Shown here one piece after another: positions 42,280 through 51,207 of a stretch of 64,000 bases of DNA. The notes beneath the pieces are model-generated. The model saw only the letters and a program-made list of their open reading frames with translations, searched no databases and was not told where the DNA came from. Source of the stretch: Pseudomonas sp. RIT-PI-r (lineage in GTDB: Bacteria; Pseudomonadota; Gammaproteobacteria; Pseudomonadales; Pseudomonadaceae). The stretch lies in contig NZ_LIGE01000029.1 of assembly GCF_001297015.1 (NCBI RefSeq), forward strand, positions 62,001 through 126,000, in the 5' to 3' direction. Position 1 is the stretch's first letter. Every line of letters begins with the position of its first letter. A program made the translations under genes and the position numbers.

Positions 42280-43068
42280 ATGGAGCATAACGAATCTTCA
42301 CAGGGCGATTTCGAGTCGACCCTGAAAAAACACGCGGTCGAACTGGTCGAGAGCCTTGAAAAAGGCAGGTTCGGCGACGCTGTGCAACTGATCCATGAGC
42401 TCAATCAGACCCGTGACCGTGGCCTGTACCAGGAAGTGGGCAAGCTCACACGTGAACTGCACAGTGCGATCGTCAACTTCCAGATCGATCCGAACATGCC
42501 GCAGGCCGAGGAAGTGTCGCAAATCACCGACGCCACCGAACGCCTGGGCTATGTGGTCAAGCTGACAGAAGCCGCGGCCAACCGCACCATGGATCTGGTG
42601 GAAAGCGCCACGCCGGTGGTCAACAGTCTGGCTGATGAAGCCCAGACCTTGAGTGCCGATTGGGGTCGCTTCATGCGTCGTGAAGTCGGAGCTGAAGAGT
42701 TCCGCGAACTGGCGCGCCGGGTCGACGGTTTTCTGTCACGCAGCAGCACGGACAACCGTGCGGTGTCGAGCAATCTCAACGACATCCTGCTGGCCCAGGA
42801 TTACCAGGACCTGACCGGTCAGGTGATCAAGCGTGTGACCCAATTGGTCACCGAAGTCGAAAGCAATTTGCTCAAACTTGTCCTCATGGCCAGTCAGGTT
42901 GACCGCTTTGCGGGCATTGAACATGACCGTGCCGCGATGCTTGCAGAAAAAGATCCACAAAAACATCTCTCGCAGGGTGAAGGTCCGCAGATTCATGCCG
43001 ATAAACGAGAAGACGTTGTGTCCGGTCAGGACGATGTGGACGATTTGTTATCCAGCCTTGGATTCTAG
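42280..43068 (+). CDS. cheZ: CheY phosphatase CheZ
   Basis: The 262-residue helical protein dephosphorylates CheY. The active-site helix contains ILLAQDYQDLTGQVIKRV with the catalytic Gln (QDYQDLTGQ). The C-terminal peptide DVDDLLSSLGF is the CheY-binding tail. It lies 18 bases after cheY. Confidence 0.96.
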   Translation: MEHNESSQGDFESTLKKHAVELVESLEKGRFGDAVQLIHELNQTRDRGLYQEVGKLTRELHSAIVNFQIDPNMPQAEEVSQITDATERLGYVVKLTEAAANRTMDLVESATPVVNSLADEAQTLSADWGRFMRREVGAEEFRELARRVDGFLSRSSTDNRAVSSNLNDILLAQDYQDLTGQVIKRVTQLVTEVESNLLKLVLMASQVDRFAGIEHDRAAMLAEKDPQKHLSQGEGPQIHADKREDVVSGQDDVDDLLSSLGF

Positions 43069-43121
43069 AGTTTTGGAATTTGGGTTTTTTGGGTTTTTAG
43101 ACCTGTAGGAGCACCCCATTA

Positions 43122-45392
43122 ATGAGCTTCGGCGCCGATGAAGAGATCCTTCAGGATTTCCTGGTTGAGGCCGGCGAGATTCTTGAGCAACTGTCCGAAC
43201 AACTGGTCGAGCTGGAAAGCCGTCCGGATGACGCAGATCTGCTCAACGCAATTTTTCGCGGTTTCCACACTGTAAAAGGGGGCGCCGGCTTCCTTCAGCT
43301 CAATGAGCTGGTGGAGTGCTGTCACATCGCCGAAAACGTGTTCGACATCCTGCGTAAGGGTGAGCGTCGCGTTGATGCAGAACTGATGGACGTTGTCCTC
43401 GAAGCACTGGACGCGGTGAACAGCATGTTCAGCGAAGTCCGCGAGCGTGCGCCGATCACTGCTGCCACCCCGGAACTGCTGGCCGCCCTGGCGCGCCTGG
43501 CCGAACCGCAATCGGCAGACGCTGCTCCGGCTTCGCCGGTGGCCGAGATGATCGAAGAACTGGTCGTCGAAGGCGACGCGTCGGGCGACATCACCGATAA
43601 CGAATTCGAACAGCTGCTGGATTCGCTGAACGCCGTCAAGGCCGAAGCCGAAGCCCCGGCCGCTGCTGCACCTGCGCAAACGGCCAATGAAGCCGCGAGC
43701 GATGAAATCACCGATGCCGAGTTCGAGTCGTTGCTCGATCAGTTGCACGGCAAGGGCCAGTTCGCCGTGGACGCGGTTGCGCCAGTTGCAGCAGTCCCTG
43801 CGGCACCGGCCAAGGGCGACAGCTCCGACATCACCGACGACGAATTCGAAGCCTTGCTCGATCAGTTGCACGGCAAGGGCAACTTTGCCGTGGATGCGCT
43901 GGAGTCGGCGATTGCCTCGGCACCTGCGCCAGCCGCACCGGCTGCGGCGGCGGCCGGCAGCGATCTGATCAGCGATCACGAGTTCGAATCGCTGCTCGAC
44001 GAATTGCACGGCAAAGGCAAGTTCACCGAAGTCGGCACCGCCGCTGCTGGCAGTGCTTCGACCGTCGCCACGCCTGCTGCCAAGGCGCCGGCCGCAGCGC
44101 CAGCGCCCAAGCCTGTTGCCAAGCCTGAACCGAAAGCCGAAGCGCCAAAACCGGCTGCCGCTGCTGCACCGGCTCCGGCCCGTGCGCCGGCGACACCGCC
44201 AGCGGAAAAACCGGCGAGCGAAGCCGAAACCACCGTGCGCGTCGACACCGCACGTCTCGACGAAATCATGAACATGGTCGGCGAACTGGTACTGGTGCGT
44301 AACCGTCTGGTGCGCCTGGGCCTGAACAGCGGCGATGAAGCCATGCAAAAGGCCGTGTCGAACCTCGACGTGGTCACGGCTGACTTGCAGACCGCCGTCA
44401 TGAAGACGCGGATGCAGCCGATCAAGAAGGTCTTCGGGCGCTTCCCGCGTCTGGTTCGAGATCTGGCGCGTCAGCTGAAGAAAGAGATCAACCTGGAACT
44501 GGTGGGTGAAGAAACCGACCTCGACAAAAACCTTGTCGAGGCCCTGGCCGACCCGCTGGTCCACTTGGTGCGCAACGCCGTCGACCACGGCATCGAGTCG
44601 CCGGAAGAACGCGAAGCGTCGGGCAAGGCCCGTGGCGGTCGCGTGGTGCTGGCGGCCGAGCAGGAAGGCGACCACATCCTGCTGTCGATTTCCGATGACG
44701 GCAAAGGCATGGACCCGAACGTCCTGCGCGCCATCGCGGTAAAACGCGGTGTGATGGACAAAGACGCGGCCGATCGCTTGAGCGATACCGAGTGCTACAA
44801 CCTGATTTTCGCCCCGGGTTTCTCGACCAAGACCGAGATCTCCGATGTGTCCGGCCGTGGTGTCGGCATGGACGTGGTGAAGACCAAGATTTCCCAGCTC
44901 AACGGTTCGATCAACATCTACTCGACCAAGGGCCAGGGCTCGAAGATCGTCATCAAGGTGCCGCTGACCCTCGCGATCATGCCAACCCTGATGGTCATGC
45001 TCGGCAATCAGGCGTTTGCGTTCCCGTTGGTCAACGTCAACGAAATCTTCCACCTCGACCTGTCGACCACCAACGTCGTCGACGGTCAGGAAGTGGTGAT
45101 CGTGCGGGACAAGGCGCTGCCATTGTTCTACCTCAAGCGCTGGCTGGTCAGCTCCGCCGCTCACGAAGAGCAGCGTGAAGGCCACGTGGTGATCCTTTCG
45201 GTGGGCACGCAGCGGATCGGCTTCGTCGTCGATCAACTGGTCGGCCAGGAAGAAGTGGTCATCAAGCCATTGGGCAAAATGCTGCAGGGCACTCCGGGCA
45301 TGTCCGGCGCCACCATTACCGGTGACGGCCGCATCGCGCTGATTCTCGATGTTCCAAGCATGCTCAAGCGTTACGCCGCACGGCGTATTTGA
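43122..45392 (+). CDS. cheA: Chemotaxis histidine kinase CheA
   Basis: The 756-residue kinase has a P1 Hpt domain with H49 in FHTVKGGAGF; a long Ala/Pro-rich linker (about 130-370) with four copies of an (I)TDxEFExLLDxLHGKG motif starting near residues 156, 194, 236 and 281; a P3 dimerisation domain (TARLDEIMNMVGELVLVRN); a P4 HATPase (HLVRNAVDHGIE, DDGKGMD, GRGVGMDVV); and a P5 CheW-like domain to the end. No separate P2 CheY-binding fold is obvious, so the repeats may replace it. Confidence 0.97.
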   Translation: MSFGADEEILQDFLVEAGEILEQLSEQLVELESRPDDADLLNAIFRGFHTVKGGAGFLQLNELVECCHIAENVFDILRKGERRVDAELMDVVLEALDAVNSMFSEVRERAPITAATPELLAALARLAEPQSADAAPASPVAEMIEELVVEGDASGDITDNEFEQLLDSLNAVKAEAEAPAAAAPAQTANEAASDEITDAEFESLLDQLHGKGQFAVDAVAPVAAVPAAPAKGDSSDITDDEFEALLDQLHGKGNFAVDALESAIASAPAPAAPAAAAAGSDLISDHEFESLLDELHGKGKFTEVGTAAAGSASTVATPAAKAPAAAPAPKPVAKPEPKAEAPKPAAAAAPAPARAPATPPAEKPASEAETTVRVDTARLDEIMNMVGELVLVRNRLVRLGLNSGDEAMQKAVSNLDVVTADLQTAVMKTRMQPIKKVFGRFPRLVRDLARQLKKEINLELVGEETDLDKNLVEALADPLVHLVRNAVDHGIESPEEREASGKARGGRVVLAAEQEGDHILLSISDDGKGMDPNVLRAIAVKRGVMDKDAADRLSDTECYNLIFAPGFSTKTEISDVSGRGVGMDVVKTKISQLNGSINIYSTKGQGSKIVIKVPLTLAIMPTLMVMLGNQAFAFPLVNVNEIFHLDLSTTNVVDGQEVVIVRDKALPLFYLKRWLVSSAAHEEQREGHVVILSVGTQRIGFVVDQLVGQEEVVIKPLGKMLQGTPGMSGATITGDGRIALILDVPSMLKRYAARRI

Positions 45393-45441
45393 ATCCGGGG
45401 CGGCGGGGCGATCACGTCCCGCTGCACCTAATGGAGTGTTT

Positions 45442-46590
45442 ATGGCAGTCAAAGTCCTGGTGGTGGACGATTCGGGTTTTTTCCGCCGCCGCGTCTCGGA
45501 AATTCTTTCTGCGGATCCGAGCATTCAGGTGGGCGGCACCGCAACCAACGGTAAAGAGGCGATCGATCAGGCGCTGGCACTCAAGCCGGACGTGATCACC
45601 ATGGACTACGAGATGCCGATGATGGACGGCATCACGGCGGTGCGGCACATCATGCAGCGCTGCCCGACCCCGGTGTTGATGTTCTCCTCGCTGACGCACG
45701 AAGGCGCCCGGGTCACCCTCGATGCGCTGGACGCCGGCGCGGTGGATTTCCTGCCAAAGAATTTCGAAGACATCTCGCGCAATCCCGAGAAGGTCAAGCA
45801 ACTGCTGTGCGAGAAGGTCCATAGCATCTCGCGCAGTAATCGTCGTTTCAGTGCTTACAGCGCGCCGGCTCCAGTGGCTGCGCCAGCACCGACGCCTGCT
45901 CCGGCGCCGTCGAGTTTCGGCAGCCACGGCAGCAGTCACAGCACCAGCGCGCCGGCACGTCCGGCTCCAGCGCCGGCACCGACTCGCGCCCCGGCCGCCA
46001 GCGCTTCGTCGCCCGCGCCGAAACGCAAAGCCTACAAACTGGTTGCCATTGGTACGTCGACGGGCGGCCCGGTTGCGCTGCAACGCGTGTTGACGCAGTT
46101 GCCAGCGAACTTCCCCGCGCCGATCGTGCTGATCCAGCACATGCCGGCGGCGTTCACCAAGGCTTTTGCCGAACGTCTCGACAAGCTCTGCCGCATCAGC
46201 GTCAAGGAAGCCGAGGATGGCGACATCCTGCGTCCGGGCCTGGCGCTGTTGGCACCGGGTGGCAAGCAAATGATGATCGACGGCCGTGGCGCGGTGAAGA
46301 TTCTGCCGGGTGACGAGCGTTTGAATTACAAGCCGTGCGTGGACATCACCTTCGGTTCCGCAGCCAAGTCCTACGGCGACAAAGTTCTGGCGGTGGTGTT
46401 GACCGGCATGGGCGCCGATGGCCGTGAAGGCGCGCGCCTGCTCAAGCAGGGTGGCAGCTCGATCTGGGCGCAGGATGAGGCCAGTTGCGTGATCTACGGC
46501 ATGCCGATGGCTATCGTCAAAGCTGACCTCGCCGACGCGGTGTACAGCCTCGACGACATCGGCAAGCACATTGTCGAGGCGTGTATCTGA
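45442..46590 (+). CDS. cheB: Chemotaxis methylesterase CheB
   Basis: The 382-residue protein demethylates and deamidates receptors. The receiver domain has D55 in ITMDYEMPMMDG. A Pro/Ala/Ser-rich linker (about 135-190) leads to the catalytic domain with the Ser in IGTSTGGPVAL, the His in LIQHMPAAF and the Asp in LTGMGADG. The ATG at 45442 follows TGGAG. Its stop overlaps the motC start by one base. Confidence 0.96.
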   Translation: MAVKVLVVDDSGFFRRRVSEILSADPSIQVGGTATNGKEAIDQALALKPDVITMDYEMPMMDGITAVRHIMQRCPTPVLMFSSLTHEGARVTLDALDAGAVDFLPKNFEDISRNPEKVKQLLCEKVHSISRSNRRFSAYSAPAPVAAPAPTPAPAPSSFGSHGSSHSTSAPARPAPAPAPTRAPAASASSPAPKRKAYKLVAIGTSTGGPVALQRVLTQLPANFPAPIVLIQHMPAAFTKAFAERLDKLCRISVKEAEDGDILRPGLALLAPGGKQMMIDGRGAVKILPGDERLNYKPCVDITFGSAAKSYGDKVLAVVLTGMGADGREGARLLKQGGSSIWAQDEASCVIYGMPMAIVKADLADAVYSLDDIGKHIVEACI

Positions 46591-47330
46591 TGGATGTTTT
46601 AAGCCTTATCGGGATCATCATGGCGTTCGTCGCCATCATCGGTGGTAACTACCTTGAGGGTGGTCACCTCGGTGCGCTGGCCAACGGCCCGGCGGCATTG
46701 ATCGTACTGGGCGGCACCATCGGTGCCGCACTGCTGCAATCGCCGATGAGCGCGTTCAAACGCGCCATGCAGATTCTGGCGTGGATCTTCTTCCCGCCGC
46801 GTGTGGACTTGGCCGGCGGCATTGATCGCGTGGTCAACTGGAGCCTCACTGCGCGCAAGGAAGGCCTACTCGGTCTGGAAGGCGTGGCGGATGCCGAACC
46901 TGACAACTACTCGCGCAAAGGCCTGCAACTGCTGGTCGACGGCGCTGAGCCGGAAGCGATCCGCAGCATCCTTGAAGTGGATTTCTACACCCAGGAAGCG
47001 CGCGACATTGAAGCGGCGAAAGTCTTCGAAAGCATGGGCGGTTACGCGCCGACCATCGGCATCATCGGTGCGGTGATGGGCCTGATCCACGTGATGGGCA
47101 ATCTTGCTGATCCGACCCAGTTGGGCAGCGGCATTGCTGTGGCTTTTGTCGCGACCATCTATGGCGTGGCCAGTGCCAACCTGATCCTGCTGCCGGTGGC
47201 AGCCAAATTGAAGTCAATCGCGTTGCGGCAGTCGCGTTATCGCGAAATGTTGTTGGAAGGCATTTTGTCGATCGCCGAAGGTGAAAACCCTCGCTCCATT
47301 GAGTTGAAGCTGCAAGGCTTCATGGATTAA
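46590..47330 (+). CDS. motC: Flagellar stator protein MotC (MotA family)
   Basis: The 246-residue stator subunit has four membrane segments (two near the N-terminus, two at about 150-200) and the MotA/ExbB domain signature GGYAPTIGIIGAVMGLIHVM. The pairing with motD, inside the che operon rather than with motAB, marks it as the second Pseudomonas stator set, MotCD. Confidence 0.93.
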   Translation: MDVLSLIGIIMAFVAIIGGNYLEGGHLGALANGPAALIVLGGTIGAALLQSPMSAFKRAMQILAWIFFPPRVDLAGGIDRVVNWSLTARKEGLLGLEGVADAEPDNYSRKGLQLLVDGAEPEAIRSILEVDFYTQEARDIEAAKVFESMGGYAPTIGIIGAVMGLIHVMGNLADPTQLGSGIAVAFVATIYGVASANLILLPVAAKLKSIALRQSRYREMLLEGILSIAEGENPRSIELKLQGFMD

Positions 47331-47342
47331 GGGAATAACCTC

Positions 47343-48233
47343 ATGGCTCGTCGCAGGCATCAGGAAGAACACGTCAATCACGAGCGCTGGCTGGTGTCCT
47401 ACGCGGATTTCATCACGTTGCTGTTCGCGTTCTTCGTAGTCATGTACTCGATTTCGTCGATCAACGAAGGCAAGTACAAAGAGATTTCCGAAGCGCTGGT
47501 CGGCGTCTTCAAAGACTCCGATCGCGCGCTCAAACCGATCCAGATCGGCGACGAACGACCGAAAACCGTGACCCCGGCCAAGCCACTGGTCAAGGACGCC
47601 GAGCAGATCGACGCCGGTATCGCCGGCGCCAGCGATCCGCTGAAAAGCATCGCCGATGACATCAGCGCCGCGTTCGGTGACCTGATCAGCTCCAACCAGA
47701 TGACTGTGCGTGGCAACGAGCTGTGGGTCGAGATCGAACTCAACTCCAGCCTGTTGTTCGGCAGCGGCGATGCCATGCCGAGCGACATCGCCTTCAACAT
47801 CATCGACAAGGTGGCGGCGATTCTGAAACCGTTCGACAACCCGATCCACGTTGAAGGCTTCACCGACGATCAGCCAATCCGCACCGCGCAGTACCCGACC
47901 AACTGGGAGCTGTCTTCGGCGCGCTCGGCGAGCATCGTGCGCATGCTGGCGATGCAGGGTGTGAACCCTGGCCGATTGGCATCGGTGGGTTACGGCGAGT
48001 TTCAACCGGTGGCCAACAACGCTACCGCTGAAGGCCGGGGGAAAAACCGCCGGGTGGTTCTGGTGGTCTCGCGAAACCTCGATGTGCGCCGCAGCCTCAC
48101 GGGCACCGGAACCGCCAATGCGCAACCGGACGCTGCGTTGAAGCGTGCTGGCACACAAACTGCACCGACCCCGGTCAAGACGCCGGGACGCGAGAGTGCC
48201 GTCAATTCTCCGTCACCCGCATTAACACGCTGA
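47343..48233 (+). CDS. motD: Flagellar stator protein MotD (MotB family)
   Basis: The 296-residue stator subunit has a single N-terminal membrane helix with the proton-binding Asp in SYADFITLLFAFFVVMYS. The periplasmic OmpA-like peptidoglycan-binding domain is at about 125-245 (VEGFTDDQPI, NWELSSARSASIV), followed by a Pro/Ala-rich tail. It lies 12 bases after motC. Confidence 0.94.
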   Translation: MARRRHQEEHVNHERWLVSYADFITLLFAFFVVMYSISSINEGKYKEISEALVGVFKDSDRALKPIQIGDERPKTVTPAKPLVKDAEQIDAGIAGASDPLKSIADDISAAFGDLISSNQMTVRGNELWVEIELNSSLLFGSGDAMPSDIAFNIIDKVAAILKPFDNPIHVEGFTDDQPIRTAQYPTNWELSSARSASIVRMLAMQGVNPGRLASVGYGEFQPVANNATAEGRGKNRRVVLVVSRNLDVRRSLTGTGTANAQPDAALKRAGTQTAPTPVKTPGRESAVNSPSPALTR

Positions 48234-48276
48234 GCTATGTCTCGGTCGAGCATATCGGCCGGGAGGAACGAACTGA

Positions 48277-49065
48277 ATGAGAGTCTGGGCAGTCGCCAAT
48301 CAAAAGGGTGGTGTCGGTAAAACCACATCTTCCATCGCTTTAGCCGGATTGCTGGCCGAGGCGGGCAAGCGCGTGGTTGTGGTCGATCTCGACCCCCACG
48401 GCTCGATGACCAGCTATTTCGGCTACGATCCCGACAGCCTGGAACACAGCAACTACGACCTGTTTCTGCACAAGGGCAGCGTGCCGCAAGGCCTGCCGGG
48501 GCAGTTGCTGTTGTCGACCAGCGACGAGCGAATTTCCCTGCTGCCATCGAGCACCGCACTGGCAACCCTTGAGCGTCAGTCGCCGGGGCAGAGTGGCTTG
48601 GGTCTGGTGATCGCCAAGAGTCTGGCGCAACTGTGGCAGGACTTCGATTACGCGGTGATCGACAGCCCGCCGTTGCTCGGCGTGCTGATGGTCAATGCGC
48701 TTGCGGCGAGCCAGCAGCTGGTGATCCCGGTGCAGACCGAACACCTGGCCGTCAAAGGTCTGGAGCGCATGGTCAACACCCTGGCGATGATCAACCGCTC
48801 GCGCAAACAGGCGCTGCCGTTCAGCATCGTGCCGACCCTGTTCGATCGCCGTACACAGGCATCGATGCATACCTTGCGCGTGCTGCGGGACAAATTCCCC
48901 GAGGAGATCTGGCAGGGTTACATCCCGGTCGATACTCGTCTGCGCGACGCCAGCCGGGCCGGTGTCACGCCTTCGCAATTCGACGGCAAGAGCCGTGGCG
49001 TGCTGGCGTATCGCGCGCTGCTCAAGCACCTGTTGGCGCAACAACTTGTTCCGCAGGTGGCTTGA
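48277..49065 (+). CDS. parC: ParA-family ATPase for chemosensory array positioning (ParC-like)
   Basis: The 262-residue ParA ATPase has the deviant Walker A QKGGVGKTTSS at residues 9-19 and Walker A' VVVVDLDPHGSMT. In Vibrio, a ParA homologue (ParC) encoded in the che operon localises chemotaxis arrays to the pole with ParP; location beside cheA/cheW and the CheW-like gene fits that role. It is not a chromosome ParA, since no parB follows. GGGAGGA precedes the ATG. Confidence 0.85.
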   Translation: MRVWAVANQKGGVGKTTSSIALAGLLAEAGKRVVVVDLDPHGSMTSYFGYDPDSLEHSNYDLFLHKGSVPQGLPGQLLLSTSDERISLLPSSTALATLERQSPGQSGLGLVIAKSLAQLWQDFDYAVIDSPPLLGVLMVNALAASQQLVIPVQTEHLAVKGLERMVNTLAMINRSRKQALPFSIVPTLFDRRTQASMHTLRVLRDKFPEEIWQGYIPVDTRLRDASRAGVTPSQFDGKSRGVLAYRALLKHLLAQQLVPQVA

Positions 49066-49080
49066 ATGACGTTGAACCTT

Positions 49081-49169
49081 GTAGGAGCTGCCGCAGGCTG
49101 CGATCTTTTGATCTTGCTTTGTGGCGTTCCTGAAAAGATCAAAAGATCGCAGCCTGCGGCAGCTCCTAC
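49081..49169. repeat. REP-type palindrome between parC and parP, 33-bp perfect arms
   Basis: Arms 49081-49113 and 49137-49169 are perfect inverse copies around a 23-base loop, with the variant core CTGCCGCAGGCTGCGATC. The 3' arm ends 12 bases before the parP ATG. It belongs to the same family as 25657-25722 and 51120-51197. Confidence 0.92.
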
Positions 49170-49181
49170 CTGGGGTTGCGT

Positions 49182-50141
49182 ATGAATCGGCCGCTCAAGT
49201 TGACGTCGAAGCCGCAATTGGCGTTGCAGTCTTATCTGGATAATTTGCTGCAGGAAATTCCTGAGGAGCTGCCGCCGGTCATTGAGGCGCAGCCTGAAGT
49301 TGTCGAAAGCACTGAGGCGCTGGACGAGTTCCAGGCAGCGGTGCTGGAAGAGCAGGCGCGTGATGCGCAGAAAGCCGCCAAGCCTGTTGCGCCGGTTGTT
49401 GCGCCTGCCGCCGCACCGGTTGCCAAGGCACCGGTTACATTGATTGAAGAAGCCGAGCCGGTTCGCGCGTCCGTTTCGACTTTGGCGCCGCTGCTGCAAA
49501 CCCAACTGCTGAAAACTGCGCCGGAACCGGCCGTGGTCGAGCCCGCTCCAGCTCCGGTTGCGCCCGCGCCGATCGAGCAGACGCTGGTCCCGCCGCTGGT
49601 CGAAGTGCATCTGCCGCCGAACAACACGCCGCCACCGGTGGAAACCGATGGTCGCCCGGCCTGGGCCTCTGAAGCCTTCGAATGCCTGCTGTTCGACGTC
49701 GCCGGCCTGACGCTGGCGGTGCCGCTGGTGTGCCTCGGCTCGATCTATTCGCTGGCCGGCCACGAGCTGACGCCGCTGTTCGGTCAGCCGGAATGGTTCC
49801 TCGGGATCCTGCCGAGCCAGGCCGGCAATCTGAAAGTCTTGGACACCGCGCGCTGGGTCATGCCGGATCGCTATCGCGATGACTTCCGTCAGGGCTTGCA
49901 GTACGTGATTTCGGTACAAGGTTACGAGTGGGGGCTGGCGGTGCATCAGGTCAGCCGCTCGTTGCGCCTGGACCCGAATGAAATCAAAGGGAGAAGTCAC
50001 AGGGGTCAGCGGCCATGGCTCGCCGGCACCGTGATTGAGCACATGTGTGCATTGCTTGACGTTTCCGCACTGGCCGAGTTGATCGCCAGCGGTGGGGCAA
50101 AGCACCTCGGCGGCCACAAGCCGCTACATAAACCGACATAG
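49182..50141 (+). CDS. parP: CheW-domain array-positioning protein (ParP-like)
   Basis: The 319-residue protein has an N-terminal Pro/Ala/Val-rich region (about 20-165) and a C-terminal CheW-like domain (about 165-310, ECLLFDVAGLTLAVPLVCLGSIY, shown by its start). In Vibrio ParP pairs with ParC and tethers it to CheA and receptors; the same order parC-parP-cheW is seen here. Start ATG at 49182; TTG at 49176 is also in frame. It could also be called simply a CheW-like adaptor. Confidence 0.82.
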   Translation: MNRPLKLTSKPQLALQSYLDNLLQEIPEELPPVIEAQPEVVESTEALDEFQAAVLEEQARDAQKAAKPVAPVVAPAAAPVAKAPVTLIEEAEPVRASVSTLAPLLQTQLLKTAPEPAVVEPAPAPVAPAPIEQTLVPPLVEVHLPPNNTPPPVETDGRPAWASEAFECLLFDVAGLTLAVPLVCLGSIYSLAGHELTPLFGQPEWFLGILPSQAGNLKVLDTARWVMPDRYRDDFRQGLQYVISVQGYEWGLAVHQVSRSLRLDPNEIKGRSHRGQRPWLAGTVIEHMCALLDVSALAELIASGGAKHLGGHKPLHKPT

Positions 50142-50231
50142 CAGCCGACATAACAATCAGGCGACGGCATTGTTGAATGCCGCCACACAGAACACACACC
50201 GCCCAGCGCGGTTTTTTCGAGGGGTCAGGGT

Positions 50232-50717
50232 ATGAGTAGTCAGGCGACGAATGCAAAAGGTTCTGAAGATCCGATCCTGCAATGGGTTACCTTCAAACTG
50301 GATAACGAAACCTACGGCATCAACGTGATGCGCGTGCAGGAAGTGCTGCGCTACACCGAGATCGCTCCGGTGCCGGGCGCGCCAAGCTATGTGCTGGGCA
50401 TCATCAACCTGCGCGGTAACGTGGTCACCGTGATCGACACCCGCCAGCGCTTCGGCCTGAACAGCGGCGAGATCAGTGACAACACCCGTATCGTCATCAT
50501 CGAAGCCGACAAGCAAGTCGTTGGCATCATGGTCGACAGCGTGGCCGAAGTGGTTTACCTGCGTCAGTCGGAAATCGAGACCGCGCCGAACGTCGGTAAC
50601 GAAGAGTCGGCCAAGTTCATCCAGGGCGTGTGCAACAAGAACAACGAGTTGCTGATCCTGGTCGAGCTGGACAAGATGATGAGCGAAGAAGAATGGTCGG
50701 ACCTGGAGAATATCTGA
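50232..50717 (+). CDS. cheW: Chemotaxis coupling protein CheW
   Basis: The 161-residue adaptor links receptors to CheA. The family motifs are LDNETYGINVMRVQEVLRY, PGAPSYVLGIINLRGNVV and VDSVAEVVYL. It is a single CheW domain of normal length. The following gene starts at the base after its stop. Confidence 0.96.
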   Translation: MSSQATNAKGSEDPILQWVTFKLDNETYGINVMRVQEVLRYTEIAPVPGAPSYVLGIINLRGNVVTVIDTRQRFGLNSGEISDNTRIVIIEADKQVVGIMVDSVAEVVYLRQSEIETAPNVGNEESAKFIQGVCNKNNELLILVELDKMMSEEEWSDLENI

Positions 50718-51110
50718 TTGATTCTCGAAGTTGCGGTCATTGTCCTGTTCCTATTCTGGGCAGGCACACTGGCAATGTTTGTGTCGTACATCAAGGCGCA
50801 AAAAGTGATTGCCGCACAACAGGCTCAGGGCGATGCGCTGCGTGATCAGCGCATCAAGGACCTGGCCAAACGTGTTGACGATTACCAGAACGGTAATGTG
50901 CGCATGGGCGAAGCGCTGCACGAGTTGCGTGCGGTGGTGAGCCCGTTGCCGGACAAGATCGTTCAGCTGGAACAGCGCGATCCATCGAGCCTGTCATTCG
51001 CCCAGGCGGCGAAACTGGTGGGCATGGGTGCGAGCGTTGATGAGCTGACTCAGTCGTGTGGGTTGACCCAGGCTGAGGCGGAGTTGATGCGCAAGCTTCA
51101 CAAGAACTAG
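50718..51110 (+). CDS. DUF2802 membrane-anchored protein
   Basis: The 130-residue protein has one N-terminal membrane helix (residues 1-23, VAVIVLFLFWAGTLAMFVSY), a coiled coil (about 30-80) and a C-terminal helix-turn-helix-like segment (AAKLVGMGASVDELTQSCGL). It begins with TTG directly after the cheW stop and is conserved in this position in Pseudomonas; function unknown. Co-translation with cheW suggests a link to arrays or motility. Confidence 0.8.
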   Translation: MILEVAVIVLFLFWAGTLAMFVSYIKAQKVIAAQQAQGDALRDQRIKDLAKRVDDYQNGNVRMGEALHELRAVVSPLPDKIVQLEQRDPSSLSFAQAAKLVGMGASVDELTQSCGLTQAEAELMRKLHKN

Positions 51111-51119
51111 CAGCAAGAT

Positions 51120-51197
51120 CAAAAGATCGCAGCCTTCGGCAGCTCCTACATTGGAATGCGTTTTCCTGTAGGAGCTGCCGAAGGCTGCGATCTTTTG
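51120..51197. repeat. REP-type palindrome, 31-bp perfect arms
   Basis: Arms 51120-51150 and 51167-51197 are perfect inverse copies around a 16-base loop. It lies between the DUF2802 gene and the convergent FlhB-like gene, where it could serve as a bidirectional terminator. Confidence 0.92.
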
Positions 51198-51207
51198 CTT
51201 TCAGGGC

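Noticed and set aside
43119..45524. An 801-residue open frame antisense to cheA
   Set aside because: It mirrors cheA codon by codon, is rich in His/Arg/Gln/Val low complexity typical of antisense frames in GC-rich genes, and has no ribosome site or domain.
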